DNA of 43,353 nucleotides from an uncultured Ruminococcus sp. (GTDB taxonomy: Bacteria > Bacillota > Clostridia > Oscillospirales > CAG-272): assembly GCA_902778145.1 (NCBI GenBank), contig CACYWW010000034.1, forward strand, positions 1 through 43,353, in the 5' to 3' direction. Every line of letters starts with the position of its first letter. The stretch's first letter is position 1. The notes under the pieces are model-generated. The model was not told the origin of the DNA. It saw nothing but the letters and a program-made list of their open reading frames with translations, and made no database searches. A program made the position numbers and the translations under genes. Positions 16,132 to 25,175 of this stretch are shown in pieces.

Positions 16132-17148
16132 ATGGACAGAAAAACCGGTATAGATCTCGGCACCTCACGTCTGCGCGTATGCGTAAAAGGGCGCGGGATC
16201 GTATATGATGAACCGTCCGCCGCCGCCTTCGGAGCGGACGGGGAGCTTTTCGCGCACGGAGACGCCGCGGCAAGGATGATCGGAAGGACGCCTCCGGATC
16301 TCAGCGCCGTAAGACCGCTTTCCGGCGGTGTGATCTCGAATTTCGAGAACTGCGTGTCTCTTCTCACGGCGGTATTCTCAAAGCTCGGACTGCGCGGCGT
16401 GATTTCACGGCCGAAGATAGCCGTGTCGGTACCGAACGGCATAACCGAGGTCGAGTGCAACGCGTTCGAAAACGTATGCGTCGCCTCCTCCGGCGGGCGC
16501 GACGTGATGATGCTGATCAAACAGCCTATGGCTGCCGCGGTCGGCTGCGGAGTCGACGTGCTCGGCACGCGCGGCAGACTGATCTGCGACATCGGCGGCG
16601 GCAACACGCAGACCTCCGTGATACTTTATAAAGGGATAGTCGCGTCCGGAATGGTCAGGATAGGCGGAGACCAGCTTGACGACGCGATCGTCCGCTATAT
16701 GAAGGATTCTTACAATATAGCGATCGGCAGACAGACGGCGGAGAAGATCAAGCTCGCGGCAGGCTCCGCGCACACGGTGACCGAGCGCGGCGAATACGAC
16801 GTGAGCGGCAGGAACATCTTCACCGGACAGGTCGTGAGAACAGTCATACGCTCCGCGGAGACGCGGGAGGCAATGTCCGAGGTGCTCGAACGCATCGTCG
16901 AGCACATAAAGAGCGTGCTCGAAAAAATACCGCCGGAGCTTTCCGCCGACGTTTACGAGGGCGGGCTGACGCTTTGCGGCGGTACGGCGCTGCTCCCCGG
17001 CATTGATATGCTCCTGCGCGAGCGGCTCGGCATGGAGGTCAACGTCACAAAAGATCCCGCGCGCGCCGTCATACGCGGCACCGAAACGATACTCGGCTCC
17101 GCCGGAGAGCTTCTTGAAGTTGTATCCGCGGGCGACGAATTCATTTGA
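16132..17148 (+). CDS. mreB: Rod shape-determining protein MreB
   Basis: Actin-like ATPase that forms membrane-associated filaments and organises the elongation machinery. Actin-fold phosphate motifs are visible: GIDLGTSRLRVC (phosphate 1) at the N-terminus, CDIGGGNTQTSVI (phosphate 2) near residue 148, and LCGGTALLPGIDMLLRERLG (adenosine motif) near 282. At 338 residues it is full length. Phosphate 1 is GTSRLRV rather than the common GTANTLV, a mild divergence. The start at 16132 has GGGGTG 6-8 bases upstream; a longer in-frame reading would overlap maf. It is followed by mreC after 4 bases. Confidence 0.95.
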   Translation: MDRKTGIDLGTSRLRVCVKGRGIVYDEPSAAAFGADGELFAHGDAAARMIGRTPPDLSAVRPLSGGVISNFENCVSLLTAVFSKLGLRGVISRPKIAVSVPNGITEVECNAFENVCVASSGGRDVMMLIKQPMAAAVGCGVDVLGTRGRLICDIGGGNTQTSVILYKGIVASGMVRIGGDQLDDAIVRYMKDSYNIAIGRQTAEKIKLAAGSAHTVTERGEYDVSGRNIFTGQVVRTVIRSAETREAMSEVLERIVEHIKSVLEKIPPELSADVYEGGLTLCGGTALLPGIDMLLRERLGMEVNVTKDPARAVIRGTETILGSAGELLEVVSAGDEFI

Positions 17149-17152
17149 GACC

Positions 17153-17995
17153 ATGAAAATTCTTAAAAGTAAATTTTTTATAATAACTCTGACGGTCGCC
17201 GCGTCCGTCGCCGTCGTCTTTACGGCGATGAGCCTGCTCGGTTATTCGTCGTATCTGAAGTCGGCGCTGAATTTCCTTCTGACGCCGTTTCAGAAGCTTT
17301 CGGACGTCGTCGGGCGCTCCGTCGACGGATACGCCGATTACTTTACCGAGGCGGACCGTCTGAAAAAAGAAAACGAAGAGCTTAAGAAGCAGATAGACGA
17401 AATGCTCGACGAGGTGCAGTCGGCGAAGGCCGTGAGAGCGGAGAACGACGAGCTGCGCCGCATGCTCGAGGTCAAGGCGGAGCATCTCGACTACAAGTTC
17501 GAGCTTGCCGACGTCATAGGCCGCGAGGACGGCAACTATATGACCGTTTTCACACTCGGAAAGGGCAAAAACAGCGGTATTGACCGCGATATGCCGATAA
17601 TCTCGGCGAACTCCGGTCTGATCGGCAGGATCACTGACGCGGGAAGCACCTGGTCGAAGGCGTGCTCCGTCATTGAAATGGATTCGTCCGTCGGCGCTTT
17701 CGTCGAACGCAGCCGCGCCGCGGGCATCGTCGTCGGGGATTACGAGCTCGGGCTCAAGGGGCTGTGCAAGCTCGCGTATCTGCAGAGCGACGCCGACGTC
17801 GAGGTCGGCGACAGGGTAATGACGTCCGGTGTCGGATCTATCTATCCGAGAGGACTGATCATCGGAACGGTGACGGAGGTACGCGTCGATGAGAGCCTCA
17901 GGACCGTCTACGCCATCGTCAGACCGTATGCCGACGTCTCCGATCTTTCGACCGTGACCGTCGTCAAATCATACGAAAAATACGCGGGGGACTGA
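17153..17995 (+). CDS. mreC: Rod shape-determining protein MreC
   Basis: A 280-residue bitopic membrane protein linking MreB and the periplasmic-side synthesis enzymes. It has an N-terminal transmembrane helix (about 8-30), then a coiled coil (RLKKENEELKKQIDEMLDEV, continuing to about residue 108), then the paired beta-barrel domain with ADVIGRE, INLIGRI-like SGLIGRITDAGSTW and VMTSGVGSIYPRGLIIGTV. The start ATG at 17153 is 4 bases after the mreB stop. Length and domain order are normal. Confidence 0.95.
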   Translation: MKILKSKFFIITLTVAASVAVVFTAMSLLGYSSYLKSALNFLLTPFQKLSDVVGRSVDGYADYFTEADRLKKENEELKKQIDEMLDEVQSAKAVRAENDELRRMLEVKAEHLDYKFELADVIGREDGNYMTVFTLGKGKNSGIDRDMPIISANSGLIGRITDAGSTWSKACSVIEMDSSVGAFVERSRAAGIVVGDYELGLKGLCKLAYLQSDADVEVGDRVMTSGVGSIYPRGLIIGTVTEVRVDESLRTVYAIVRPYADVSDLSTVTVVKSYEKYAGD

Positions 17996-18000
17996 GATAA

Positions 18001-18534
18001 ATGAACAGAACGGGTGCGGTATCCGTCGTAAGGAAAATACTGACGGCGGTATATACTCTTGCTGCGGTGCTTTTGCAGTGCAGCGTTTTTCCGCGCCTCC
18101 GTTTGCTCGGGGCGATACCGGAGATAACGCTCTGTGTGATCGTCTGCGTCTCCTGCTTTGAGGACGCGGGATACTGCTCCGTACTCGCCGTCTGCGCGGG
18201 CTTCGTGCTTGATACGCTCGGTTCGGACAAATTCACGCTCTCACCGCTCCTTTTCCTTCTTGCCGCCGCGTTTTCGATATTCATAAGAGAACGGTTGTGG
18301 CTTCACAGGTCTGTGCTTTGCCTGATCTCGGCGTCCGCCGCGTTCGCCTTGGGCGGGCTGAAGACGTTCATATTGCTCATAACGCGCGGCGCGCCGGCGG
18401 GTCCGGTGCTTTTGCATTCGGTCTTGCCGCAGATACTGTACGGTTTTATCGTGTTTTTCCCGGTGTTCCTTTTGACATGGCTCCATCACCGAGTGTTCCG
18501 CGGCAGATCCGAGCAGGAATACCGATCCGCCTGA
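18001..18534 (+). CDS. mreD: Rod shape-determining protein MreD
   Basis: A 177-residue integral membrane protein with about five hydrophobic helices, placed by sequence character and by gene order (mreB, mreC, mreD, PBP2). The sequence begins with a helix rich in ILTAVYTLAAVLLQ, followed by PEITLCVIVCVSCFEDAGY and AGFVLDTLGSDKFTLSPLLF, which correspond to the family's conserved second and third segments. It starts 5 bases after mreC. MreD sequences are poorly conserved, so the position carries part of the weight. Confidence 0.9.
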   Translation: MNRTGAVSVVRKILTAVYTLAAVLLQCSVFPRLRLLGAIPEITLCVIVCVSCFEDAGYCSVLAVCAGFVLDTLGSDKFTLSPLLFLLAAAFSIFIRERLWLHRSVLCLISASAAFALGGLKTFILLITRGAPAGPVLLHSVLPQILYGFIVFFPVFLLTWLHHRVFRGRSEQEYRSA

Positions 18535-18548
18535 TACGGGAGGCGTAA

Positions 18549-20609
18549 ATGCAGAAAAAAAGAAAATTCAATCTGAGGACGGTGCCGCTGTACGTGATAT
18601 TCGCCGCGGCTGTCGTGTTCTTCGTGATAAAGCTCGTGAATATACAGATCACGGGCACGGACAGATATGTCAAGACGATGTCGCTCACGCACGAGCGGGA
18701 GGTGACGGTACAGTCCCTGCGCGGCGAGATATACGACAGGAACGGAGTCTGCCTCGTAAAAAACGAATATTCCGAGTCGCTGATGCTCGACCACGCCTCG
18801 CTTCCCGCCGCCGTTGATGAGAAGAATGAGGTGCTTGCCCGTCTTATCGGCGTTCTCCGTGACTGCGGACAGGAGATAACGACGCTCATGCCGGTCAGGG
18901 GGACGTACCCGCATATCGAGTACGACGAGGAGGCGCTGAAGAACGTCACGGCGAAGAACAGGCTCGCGCGGTTCCTCCTCTATCATAACATAAGATCGGA
19001 CGTCGGCTGCCTCGAGTTGTACGAGCAGCTGCTTGAAGACTTCGCCCTCACGGACGACAGGGGAGAGCACATATACGACACGGAGACGGAGGATCAGCTC
19101 ATCCGGCTGAGATACACGCTCGACGCCACGGATTTCGCGGATGACAATCCGTACCGCCTGTTATCCGATATAGATCTCATTACCGAAACGGCTGTGCTTG
19201 AAAACGGCTGCAAGGGAGTGTACGTAAAAAAGGAATACAAAAGAGTGATATGCGTACCGGGCGTCGGCTCGAATATCATAGGCAGGACCGGCAAGATCCC
19301 GGCTGACCGCGTGGATGAATTCCTCTCGCGAGGGTATCCGTATGACGCGGTCGTGGGGCTTGACGGCGCAGAGGCCGCGTTTGAGGATATTCTGAGAGGA
19401 GAGGACGGCATAACCGTCTTCGTCGAGGACAGCTACGGCAACGTGGTCGACAGCTACGTAAAAAAGGAGCCGGTGCCCGGCAAGAACGTGTATCTGACGA
19501 TCGACATCGGGCTTCAGGCGGAGGCGGAGCGTCTGCTCGGCGAGCAGGTGAAAAAGATCGCGGCGCAGGGAAGAGCGTCAGGCATCCCGGACAACGGCGA
19601 AAAAGCTGACAGCGGAGCGCTGACGGTCATGTCGTCGAAGACCGGCCAGGTGCTCGCGCTCGCGTCGTACCCGACGTACGATCTCAGCACGTTCTCCGAG
19701 GACTACCCCGATCTCGCGTCGGATCCGGCAAAGCCTCTGTTCGACAGATGCCTCTCCGGTACGTATCAGCCCGGCTCGACCTTCAAGCTCGCGACGGCGG
19801 TCGCCGCGCTGATGAGCCGCAAGATCACCCCGGATACGGAGATATACGACTCCTGGAGATATGAATATTATAAGGACTATCAGCCGACGTGCTGGAGATC
19901 CGGCGGCCACGGCCTGCTCAACCTCACTGATGCGATAGGCGCCTCGTGCAACTATTATTTCTACGAGATCGGGAGGCTTACCGGTATCGAGACGATGAAC
20001 AAATACTGCACCATGCTCGGGCTCGGAGAGTATACCGGGATCGAGCTGCCGGAGAACAAGGGCATCCTCGCGGGGCCTGAATACAAGCAGTCGATAAACA
20101 AGGTCTGGGTCCCCGGCGACACGCTTCAGGCGGCGATAGGACAGTCCGACAACAGCTTCAACCCGCTGCAGCTCAGCAGCTACATATCAACGATAGTGAA
20201 CGGCGGGAACAGATACAAGGCGACGGTACTTTACAAGGTCTGCAACTATTCCGGAAGCGAAGAGGAGATCAACGGTCCGCAGATCCTGAATACGGCGGAG
20301 CTCAATGAGATGACGATAGACGCGGTCAAGCGCGGTATGCGCCGCTCGAAGGAGCTCACCTCCACGACGAAATATTACAATTATCCGATAGGCACGAAGA
20401 CGGGTACCGCGCAGACGAGCAAGACGAACAACAACGCCGTGCTCGTGGCGTTCGCCCCGTATAACGACCCGGAAATAACGCTCTCCTGCGTGATAGAAAA
20501 CGGCGCGTCCGGCGTGAACGCCGCGGCGCCTGTGCTGAAGACCATATCGTATTATTTCGGACTTGACGAAAACGGGAACCCGCTTCCCGCACAAAATGAG
20601 GAAAACTGA
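18549..20609 (+). CDS. mrdA: Penicillin-binding protein 2 (elongation transpeptidase)
   Basis: Class B PBP of the elongation machinery, cross-linking peptidoglycan outside the membrane. It has one N-terminal membrane helix (about 12-32), a dimerisation region starting with LRGEIYDRNGVCLV near residue 57, and a C-terminal transpeptidase domain with catalytic Ser410 in STFK, SCN at 466-468 and KTG at 617-619. All three motifs are intact; 686 residues is normal. It starts 14 bases after mreD and is the last gene of the run; copy B of the structured element begins 17 bases after its stop and probably forms the 3' untranslated region. Confidence 0.94.
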   Translation: MQKKRKFNLRTVPLYVIFAAAVVFFVIKLVNIQITGTDRYVKTMSLTHEREVTVQSLRGEIYDRNGVCLVKNEYSESLMLDHASLPAAVDEKNEVLARLIGVLRDCGQEITTLMPVRGTYPHIEYDEEALKNVTAKNRLARFLLYHNIRSDVGCLELYEQLLEDFALTDDRGEHIYDTETEDQLIRLRYTLDATDFADDNPYRLLSDIDLITETAVLENGCKGVYVKKEYKRVICVPGVGSNIIGRTGKIPADRVDEFLSRGYPYDAVVGLDGAEAAFEDILRGEDGITVFVEDSYGNVVDSYVKKEPVPGKNVYLTIDIGLQAEAERLLGEQVKKIAAQGRASGIPDNGEKADSGALTVMSSKTGQVLALASYPTYDLSTFSEDYPDLASDPAKPLFDRCLSGTYQPGSTFKLATAVAALMSRKITPDTEIYDSWRYEYYKDYQPTCWRSGGHGLLNLTDAIGASCNYYFYEIGRLTGIETMNKYCTMLGLGEYTGIELPENKGILAGPEYKQSINKVWVPGDTLQAAIGQSDNSFNPLQLSSYISTIVNGGNRYKATVLYKVCNYSGSEEEINGPQILNTAELNEMTIDAVKRGMRRSKELTSTTKYYNYPIGTKTGTAQTSKTNNNAVLVAFAPYNDPEITLSCVIENGASGVNAAAPVLKTISYYFGLDENGNPLPAQNEEN

Positions 20610-20625
20610 AAAAACGGTTGGGTTA

Positions 20626-20889
20626 GCCGACTGTTCTGAAGGACAGTCGGCAGTTATGAGTTCCGCTTACGCGGAACGTTATGAGCGCTGACGCGCGTTA
20701 TGATTGCTTCGCAAGTTATGAGTGACTCATAACTTGCACGCATCGTGTGCAATCATAACTGTAAACTGTTTCTTTGACGTTTGGCACACAAACGTCCTGC
20801 TTGCAGAGGTATGCGACAAAAAACCGGATGGAATAAGGATCAACTATCCTTACCTCAGCCGGTTTTTATTTACTGTCCTTTAGAGCACC
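20626..20889 (+). repeat. Dispersed structured element, copy B (heptamer GTTATGA core)
   Basis: A 264-base element with the same shell as copy A: a 26-base near-palindrome (20626-20651), the perfect stem GACGTTTG/CAAACGTC (20776-20796) followed by CGTCCTGCTT, a terminator-like hairpin, and ACTGTCCTTTAGAGCACC at the right end. The core is different: GTTATGA at 20653, 20678, 20697 and 20715, each followed by a hairpin (GTTCCGC/GCGGAAC, GCGC/GCGC, TTGC/GCAA), then the inverse TCATAAC at 20727 and 20753 around TTGCACGCATCGTGTGCAA. The inner AAGGACAGTC can pair with a right-end ACTGTCCTT. It lies in the 3' untranslated region of the mre-PBP2 run. Confidence 0.85.
20822..20870 (+). terminator. Terminator-like hairpin after the PBP2 gene, in copy B
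   Basis: ACCGG pairs with CCGGT and inside it AAGGAT pairs with ATCCTT, followed by TTTTTATTT. It is the only candidate terminator for the long U32-to-PBP2 run. Confidence 0.65.
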
Positions 20890-20921
20890 TTGCATTACCA
20901 CCCGACCGTTTTATAACGGAG

Positions 20922-20948
20922 AGGCGGCGGTCTGTGTGACCGCCGCCT
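20922..20948 (-). terminator. Strong hairpin after the dockerin protein gene
   Basis: AGGCGGCGGTC pairs perfectly with GACCGCCGCCT around 5 bases, 5 bases past the stop. No long T-run follows on the minus strand, so it may protect the 3' end rather than terminate by itself. Confidence 0.5.
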
Positions 20949-20953
20949 GATGC

Positions 20954-23932
20954 TTATTTTACTCTGAGCGACCCGATTATCTCCTCGTAATCCTGAGCGT
21001 ACGTTTCCGACATCCTTGCAAACGACATCATTACGTCGCCCGCGCTCGCGCTGATTATCAGCACGGTCGCGTACGTTTCGACACCGCTGACCCTGAGCGT
21101 GAAGTCGCCTCTGTTGACGTTTTTGCCGTCCACCTGATATGACGTCCATCCGGTGCACGTCGCGTCGAAGCCCTGATTTTTATAGATTGCGAGAAAGTTG
21201 TCCTTTGTGAATCCTGAGAGGGCGCCGACCGCCGCCATCGCGAAGTTGAACGTGTCCGTTACGGAGCTCATGTGCTTGCCCGTCGGTATGCCGTTCACCG
21301 GCTCGATCGAATAATCGGGCGGCAGCTCGATCGTGACGCCGTTGAATTCGTATGTCTCGCGCGTTTCCGGCTCGTCCGGGATCTCAGGCTCGGGAACACC
21401 GTAGAAGAGCTCAACGTCCTGACCTGATACATATTTGAAGAGGTGCGTGACGTCCTTGTTGTTTACCTTGCCGTCGCCGTTGCAGTCGCAGGCTATGAGG
21501 TCCACGTCGACCGAAGTGTCGCCGCTCATGTATTTGAACAGCGCGCTGACGTCCTTGTTGTTGACTTTTTCGTCACGGTTGACGTCGCCGGGCTTGCCCT
21601 TCGGGATGTCGAGCTTTTCGCCCGCTATGAGGTTGCCCGTCGCGATCCTGATCTGCGTGAAGAGATCTACGTCTGATTTGAAGTTTCCGAGAGACGTCGT
21701 TACCTGCTTGATCAGAAGGTCAGAGGTGCCCTCGCCGTATTTTTCATCGAGCAGCGTGAAGTAATCGTAGTCCTCGATACCGTCTCTGATCTGTTCGAGT
21801 CTGATCGATTCAACGGCTTCGTGAAGCCTTCCGACTTTGCCGCCGTGATACAGAAGCACGCCGTTGCCGTATACCGTGTATGGAGTGTAGCTGTCGGTGC
21901 TGACCTCTTTCTTTGCGTTCCAGCCCCAGTCATGCTGGTATGAGCCGCCGCCGTACCAGTCGTTCACGCTGTAGTATAAGAAACCGTCAACGTTGTAAAG
22001 CTTCTGCTGCCAGAAGAGTATGCGATGGTCTACCGCCGGGTCACTGATGGAAAGCGTTATTTCCGGATAATGCGGATAACGCGTTACGTACCACCATACC
22101 TCCTCGCCCTTCTGCTGAGCCTTCGCCATCCTTTCGGGGAAGGTGCCGAGGTTCTCCTCGACCTTTTTCGCGCTGCGGTAGGTGAGCAGCGGATTGGCTT
22201 TCTTGTCGGCGTACGTGTTGAAGAAGAACGTGTGCGGGCACCAGACGTTCGTGTAGCCGTTGACGTATTCGAACGCGTCTACCTTGTATTCTCTGTCATA
22301 GATATTGTTGAGGTGCATCGGGGTGATGAGCTTGTATCCGTCGCCGAATACGGACTTTATCATCTGAGCGTGAGACCTTACGCGGTCGAGCGCGGTTTTG
22401 TCCATCGGCTCGTCAACGGTATAGAAATACGCCTTTTCGAGCCATTCTTCCTTCTGCGAGAGCCAGTTGTACGCCCTTGTGATATTCTCGGCAGTCGGAG
22501 CCTTGCTGTAACCGATCGGGTTGAACGCCTGCACTCTCGGGTCGTCAAGATACGCGGTTATCACAGCCCTGTTGTTGAATTCGGCTTCGCCGACGTACGG
22601 CATGTTGTACGCGTTAATCTTGTTTTCAAGAAGCAGATCGTAGTAGTTTTTATATCCTATACCGTCGTCGCCGACGTAAAGATCCGGATGAGCGGCGTAA
22701 ATGCTCCACCAGCCGAGGTCGGCAAGCGTCTTGACGTTCGACGCGTCGGGAAGAGCGAAATCCCAGACGTACGCGTAAACATTTGCGCGCTTGATCTCTT
22801 TACCGTCCTTGTCCTTTACGGACAGTGTCGCCTGATACTGACCGGCGGGAGTGTCCTTTTCCGTCTTCAGCTTTATCAGAAAGAGCTGGCTCTTGTTCGC
22901 CGTGAGGCTGATCGGATCGGTGAGCGCCGGTATCGGGTCGACGATTGACTTGCCTTCAACGTCGTCGAAGTAATAACCGTAATAGAGTCTCGGGGTCAGA
23001 CGCGCGTCACCGTTGACGAAATCGGAGACCTCGACCGTCAGATCGGAGTAAGCCTTCGACGAAGCGAGCACCATCTGCGCGCATTCGATCTCGTTTTTCG
23101 CCATCCTCATCTGATAGGTGTTCTTTCCGTTCGACGTTACGGTCTCGCCGGGGGTCTTGTAGTAGGAATGATCGAACCACATGACAAGGTCTTTGTCCTC
23201 GTATTCAGCCGTCAGCGGCTCGTTCGATACCTCGGGCGCGGGATCCGTCGCGTTTGCGAGCAGAAAATCCGCCTGAGCCTGCTGATACTGCGCGAGCGCG
23301 TGCAGGTCGACGCCGCTTCCGTCCTCGGGCTTTACTATCGTCTGCAGCTCTTCATAGCTCTTCACGAGCATGAACTGATCTATATAGATAGCCTCGCCCG
23401 CGCTTGACGCGTTGAGCTGCCAGTCTATACGGAAGGAATTTATGTCGCCCTTCCAGCCCTGTCTTCCGTCCGTGCCGAATACCACGTACTGCCAGTCGTC
23501 GGTGCCGATCTCATAGTTCGTGGTGACGCTGTAACCGCCGGTCGGAACGGATACGCCGCCCGAGGTGCAGTAGAATAACTCGAACATGCTGTTCGCACAG
23601 TACTGCTGCCTGATCTTCAGGACTATGTATTTGATATCGTCGGCCTTCGGCGCGGTGAGCTTTAAAGCATTCACGTACGTTTTATAGCTGAATATTACGT
23701 ACGGGTCCGTGAGCGTTCCCGACGATTCGAGCTTGACCGAATAGCCGGAATCCGTATCATCGGTCACGACCGATACCTTCGTATTGTTGGCTCCGATGAA
23801 ATACTTTGCGGAGTCGGCGTTGAAGGTGAGCCTTGACGCGTCTGTGGGCGTGCTTCCCGCCGCGGTCGCAACGGACACGGCGCAAACCAGCGCCATGGAC
23901 GCTATCAGGAGCATAGCTATGATCTTTTTCAT
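20954..23932 (-). CDS. Secreted DUF4091 (GH123-like) protein with internal dockerin
   Basis: A 992-residue exported protein with a signal peptide (about 1-25, ending VATAAG). Residues about 30-200 form a beta-sandwich-like, possibly carbohydrate-binding region; about 255-700 contain a DUF4091 catalytic-type region related to GH123 N-acetylgalactosaminidases, with WLEKAYFYTVDEPMD carrying a likely acidic pair and GFLYYSVNDWYGG. Residues about 779-840 are a type I dockerin with two calcium-loop repeats (GDVNRDEKVNNKDVSALFKYM and a second with CDCNGDGKVNNKDVTHLFKYV). Unusually the dockerin is not terminal: about 150 further residues form an alpha/beta domain I do not recognise. A dockerin implies attachment to a cohesin scaffold; no cohesin gene is in the window. 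The start follows AAAGGA and a consensus promoter. Confidence 0.85.
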   Translation of the reverse strand: MKKIIAMLLIASMALVCAVSVATAAGSTPTDASRLTFNADSAKYFIGANNTKVSVVTDDTDSGYSVKLESSGTLTDPYVIFSYKTYVNALKLTAPKADDIKYIVLKIRQQYCANSMFELFYCTSGGVSVPTGGYSVTTNYEIGTDDWQYVVFGTDGRQGWKGDINSFRIDWQLNASSAGEAIYIDQFMLVKSYEELQTIVKPEDGSGVDLHALAQYQQAQADFLLANATDPAPEVSNEPLTAEYEDKDLVMWFDHSYYKTPGETVTSNGKNTYQMRMAKNEIECAQMVLASSKAYSDLTVEVSDFVNGDARLTPRLYYGYYFDDVEGKSIVDPIPALTDPISLTANKSQLFLIKLKTEKDTPAGQYQATLSVKDKDGKEIKRANVYAYVWDFALPDASNVKTLADLGWWSIYAAHPDLYVGDDGIGYKNYYDLLLENKINAYNMPYVGEAEFNNRAVITAYLDDPRVQAFNPIGYSKAPTAENITRAYNWLSQKEEWLEKAYFYTVDEPMDKTALDRVRSHAQMIKSVFGDGYKLITPMHLNNIYDREYKVDAFEYVNGYTNVWCPHTFFFNTYADKKANPLLTYRSAKKVEENLGTFPERMAKAQQKGEEVWWYVTRYPHYPEITLSISDPAVDHRILFWQQKLYNVDGFLYYSVNDWYGGGSYQHDWGWNAKKEVSTDSYTPYTVYGNGVLLYHGGKVGRLHEAVESIRLEQIRDGIEDYDYFTLLDEKYGEGTSDLLIKQVTTSLGNFKSDVDLFTQIRIATGNLIAGEKLDIPKGKPGDVNRDEKVNNKDVSALFKYMSGDTSVDVDLIACDCNGDGKVNNKDVTHLFKYVSGQDVELFYGVPEPEIPDEPETRETYEFNGVTIELPPDYSIEPVNGIPTGKHMSSVTDTFNFAMAAVGALSGFTKDNFLAIYKNQGFDATCTGWTSYQVDGKNVNRGDFTLRVSGVETYATVLIISASAGDVMMSFARMSETYAQDYEEIIGSLRVK

Positions 23933-23970
23933 TTTGCTGTCCTTTCCGGATCGATTTTATTTTCATCTGC

Positions 23971-23999
23971 ATTATATCAAAATGCGCCCTCTTTGTCAA
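23971..23999 (-). promoter_or_regulatory. Sigma-A promoter of the dockerin protein gene
   Basis: Minus-strand TTGACA (23999-23994) and TATAAT (23976-23971) with a 17-base spacer; full consensus. Confidence 0.9.
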
Positions 24000-24033
24000 C
24001 ACTTTTTTTATTCATATTCACCAACACGCATAC

Positions 24034-24062
24034 TTGACTTTTTTAAAATGTGATAGTATAAT
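24034..24062 (+). promoter_or_regulatory. Sigma-A promoter of the PTS-holA-rnmV-gtrA run
   Basis: TTGACT (24034-24039) and TATAAT (24057-24062) at 17 bases, 30 bases before the ATG. It is back-to-back with the dockerin gene promoter, the -35 elements being about 35 bases apart. Confidence 0.88.
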
Positions 24063-24092
24063 TGAAAAAGACACACTGAAAGGCGGTATAAA

Positions 24093-25175
24093 ATGAAAAA
24101 AATAAAGGAATATCTGAAGAGATTGTTCATAGACGGTCTGTCCGGTATGGCGACGGGGCTTTTCGCAACGCTGATAATCGGAACGATAATAGCGCAGATA
24201 GGCGCGTATATCCCCGGAAAGGTCGGGGAGCTCATCGTGCTCGTCGGAAAGACCGCTCAGTTCGTCATGGGCGCAGGTATCGGCGCGGGCGTCGCGCTGA
24301 AGTACAAGCAGTCCCCGCTCGTCACGATCTCGGCGGCTGTATGCGGTATGGTCGGCGCCTACGCCTCACAGATAATCAAAGGCACGGTCGTCGTTGAAGG
24401 AATGATCAATCTGAGAGCACCGGGCGAGCCGCTCGGCGCGTTCATCGCCGCCTACGTCGGGATAGAGATAGGAAGGCTCGTTTCCGGAAAAACAAAGGTG
24501 GATATTATCGTCACGCCGCTCGTATCGATCGCGTCCGGCTCCGCGATAGGGCTTCTCGTCGGGCCGCCCGTGTCCGCTTTCATGAGCTGGCTCGGCGGAA
24601 TCATCAACTGGGCGACGGATCAGCAGCCGTTCATCATGGGTATCGTAATAGCGGTGCTCATGGGCATGTTCCTCACGCTGCCGATAAGCTCGGCGGCGAT
24701 AGGCGTCTCTCTCGGACTCACCGGGCTTGCCGCCGGCGCAGCGACAGTCGGCTGCTGCGCGAACATGATCGGCTTCGCCGTGATCAGCTTCCGTGAAAAC
24801 AGGGTCGGCGGGCTCATCTCGCAGGGCATAGGCACGAGCATGCTGCAGATGCCGAATATTATAAAACGTCCCGTGATCTGGCTGCCGGCGATAATATCGT
24901 CCGCGATCTTAGGCCCGATCTCGACGATGCTCGTCAGAATGACCGGCAACCCGGTCGGCTCCGGCATGGGCACGTCCGGTCTCGTCGGACCGATACAAAG
25001 CTTCATGACCATGACCGCCGGCACCGATAACGTACCCGCGGAGGCGCCGTGGGTCGTCGTGATCAAGATCGTAGTCATGTATTTCGTGCTTCCGGCTCTT
25101 ATTTCGCTCGCGTGCTCGGAGCCCATGAGAAAGCTCAACTGGATCAGACAGGGCGATCTCAGCCTCAACGTATGA
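24093..25175 (+). CDS. PTS-type sugar transporter subunit IIC (EIIC_2-like)
   Basis: A 360-residue polytopic membrane protein with about eight to ten hydrophobic helices, rich in Gly/Ala/Ile. Segments such as RLFIDGLSGMATGLFATLIIG, FVMGAGIGAGVALKYKQSPLV, GSAIGLLVGPPVSAFMSWLG, LPISSAAIGVSLGLTGLAAG and NPVGSGMGTSGLVGPI fit the PTS_EIIC_2 family (PF13303). No EIIA or EIIB domain is fused or adjacent, so it is an orphan permease; whether it is phosphotransferase-coupled cannot be told. It starts after AAAGGCGG and ends with an ATGA overlap into the phosphoesterase gene. A permease leading an operon of a replication subunit and an RNA-processing enzyme is an odd mixture but common in tightly packed clostridial operons. 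Confidence 0.82.
   Translation: MKKIKEYLKRLFIDGLSGMATGLFATLIIGTIIAQIGAYIPGKVGELIVLVGKTAQFVMGAGIGAGVALKYKQSPLVTISAAVCGMVGAYASQIIKGTVVVEGMINLRAPGEPLGAFIAAYVGIEIGRLVSGKTKVDIIVTPLVSIASGSAIGLLVGPPVSAFMSWLGGIINWATDQQPFIMGIVIAVLMGMFLTLPISSAAIGVSLGLTGLAAGAATVGCCANMIGFAVISFRENRVGGLISQGIGTSMLQMPNIIKRPVIWLPAIISSAILGPISTMLVRMTGNPVGSGMGTSGLVGPIQSFMTMTAGTDNVPAEAPWVVVIKIVVMYFVLPALISLACSEPMRKLNWIRQGDLSLNV

Noticed and set aside
15570..16607. A 345-codon minus-strand open frame across maf and mreB
   Set aside because: It spans two well-supported genes in antisense and has no homologous features.
20653..20759. CRISPR-like heptamer repeats in copy B
   Set aside because: A 7-base repeat with palindromic rather than unique spacers and with inverted copies does not fit CRISPR.
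22025..22948. A 307-codon plus-strand open frame
   Set aside because: Antisense to the dockerin protein gene; no ribosome site or domain.
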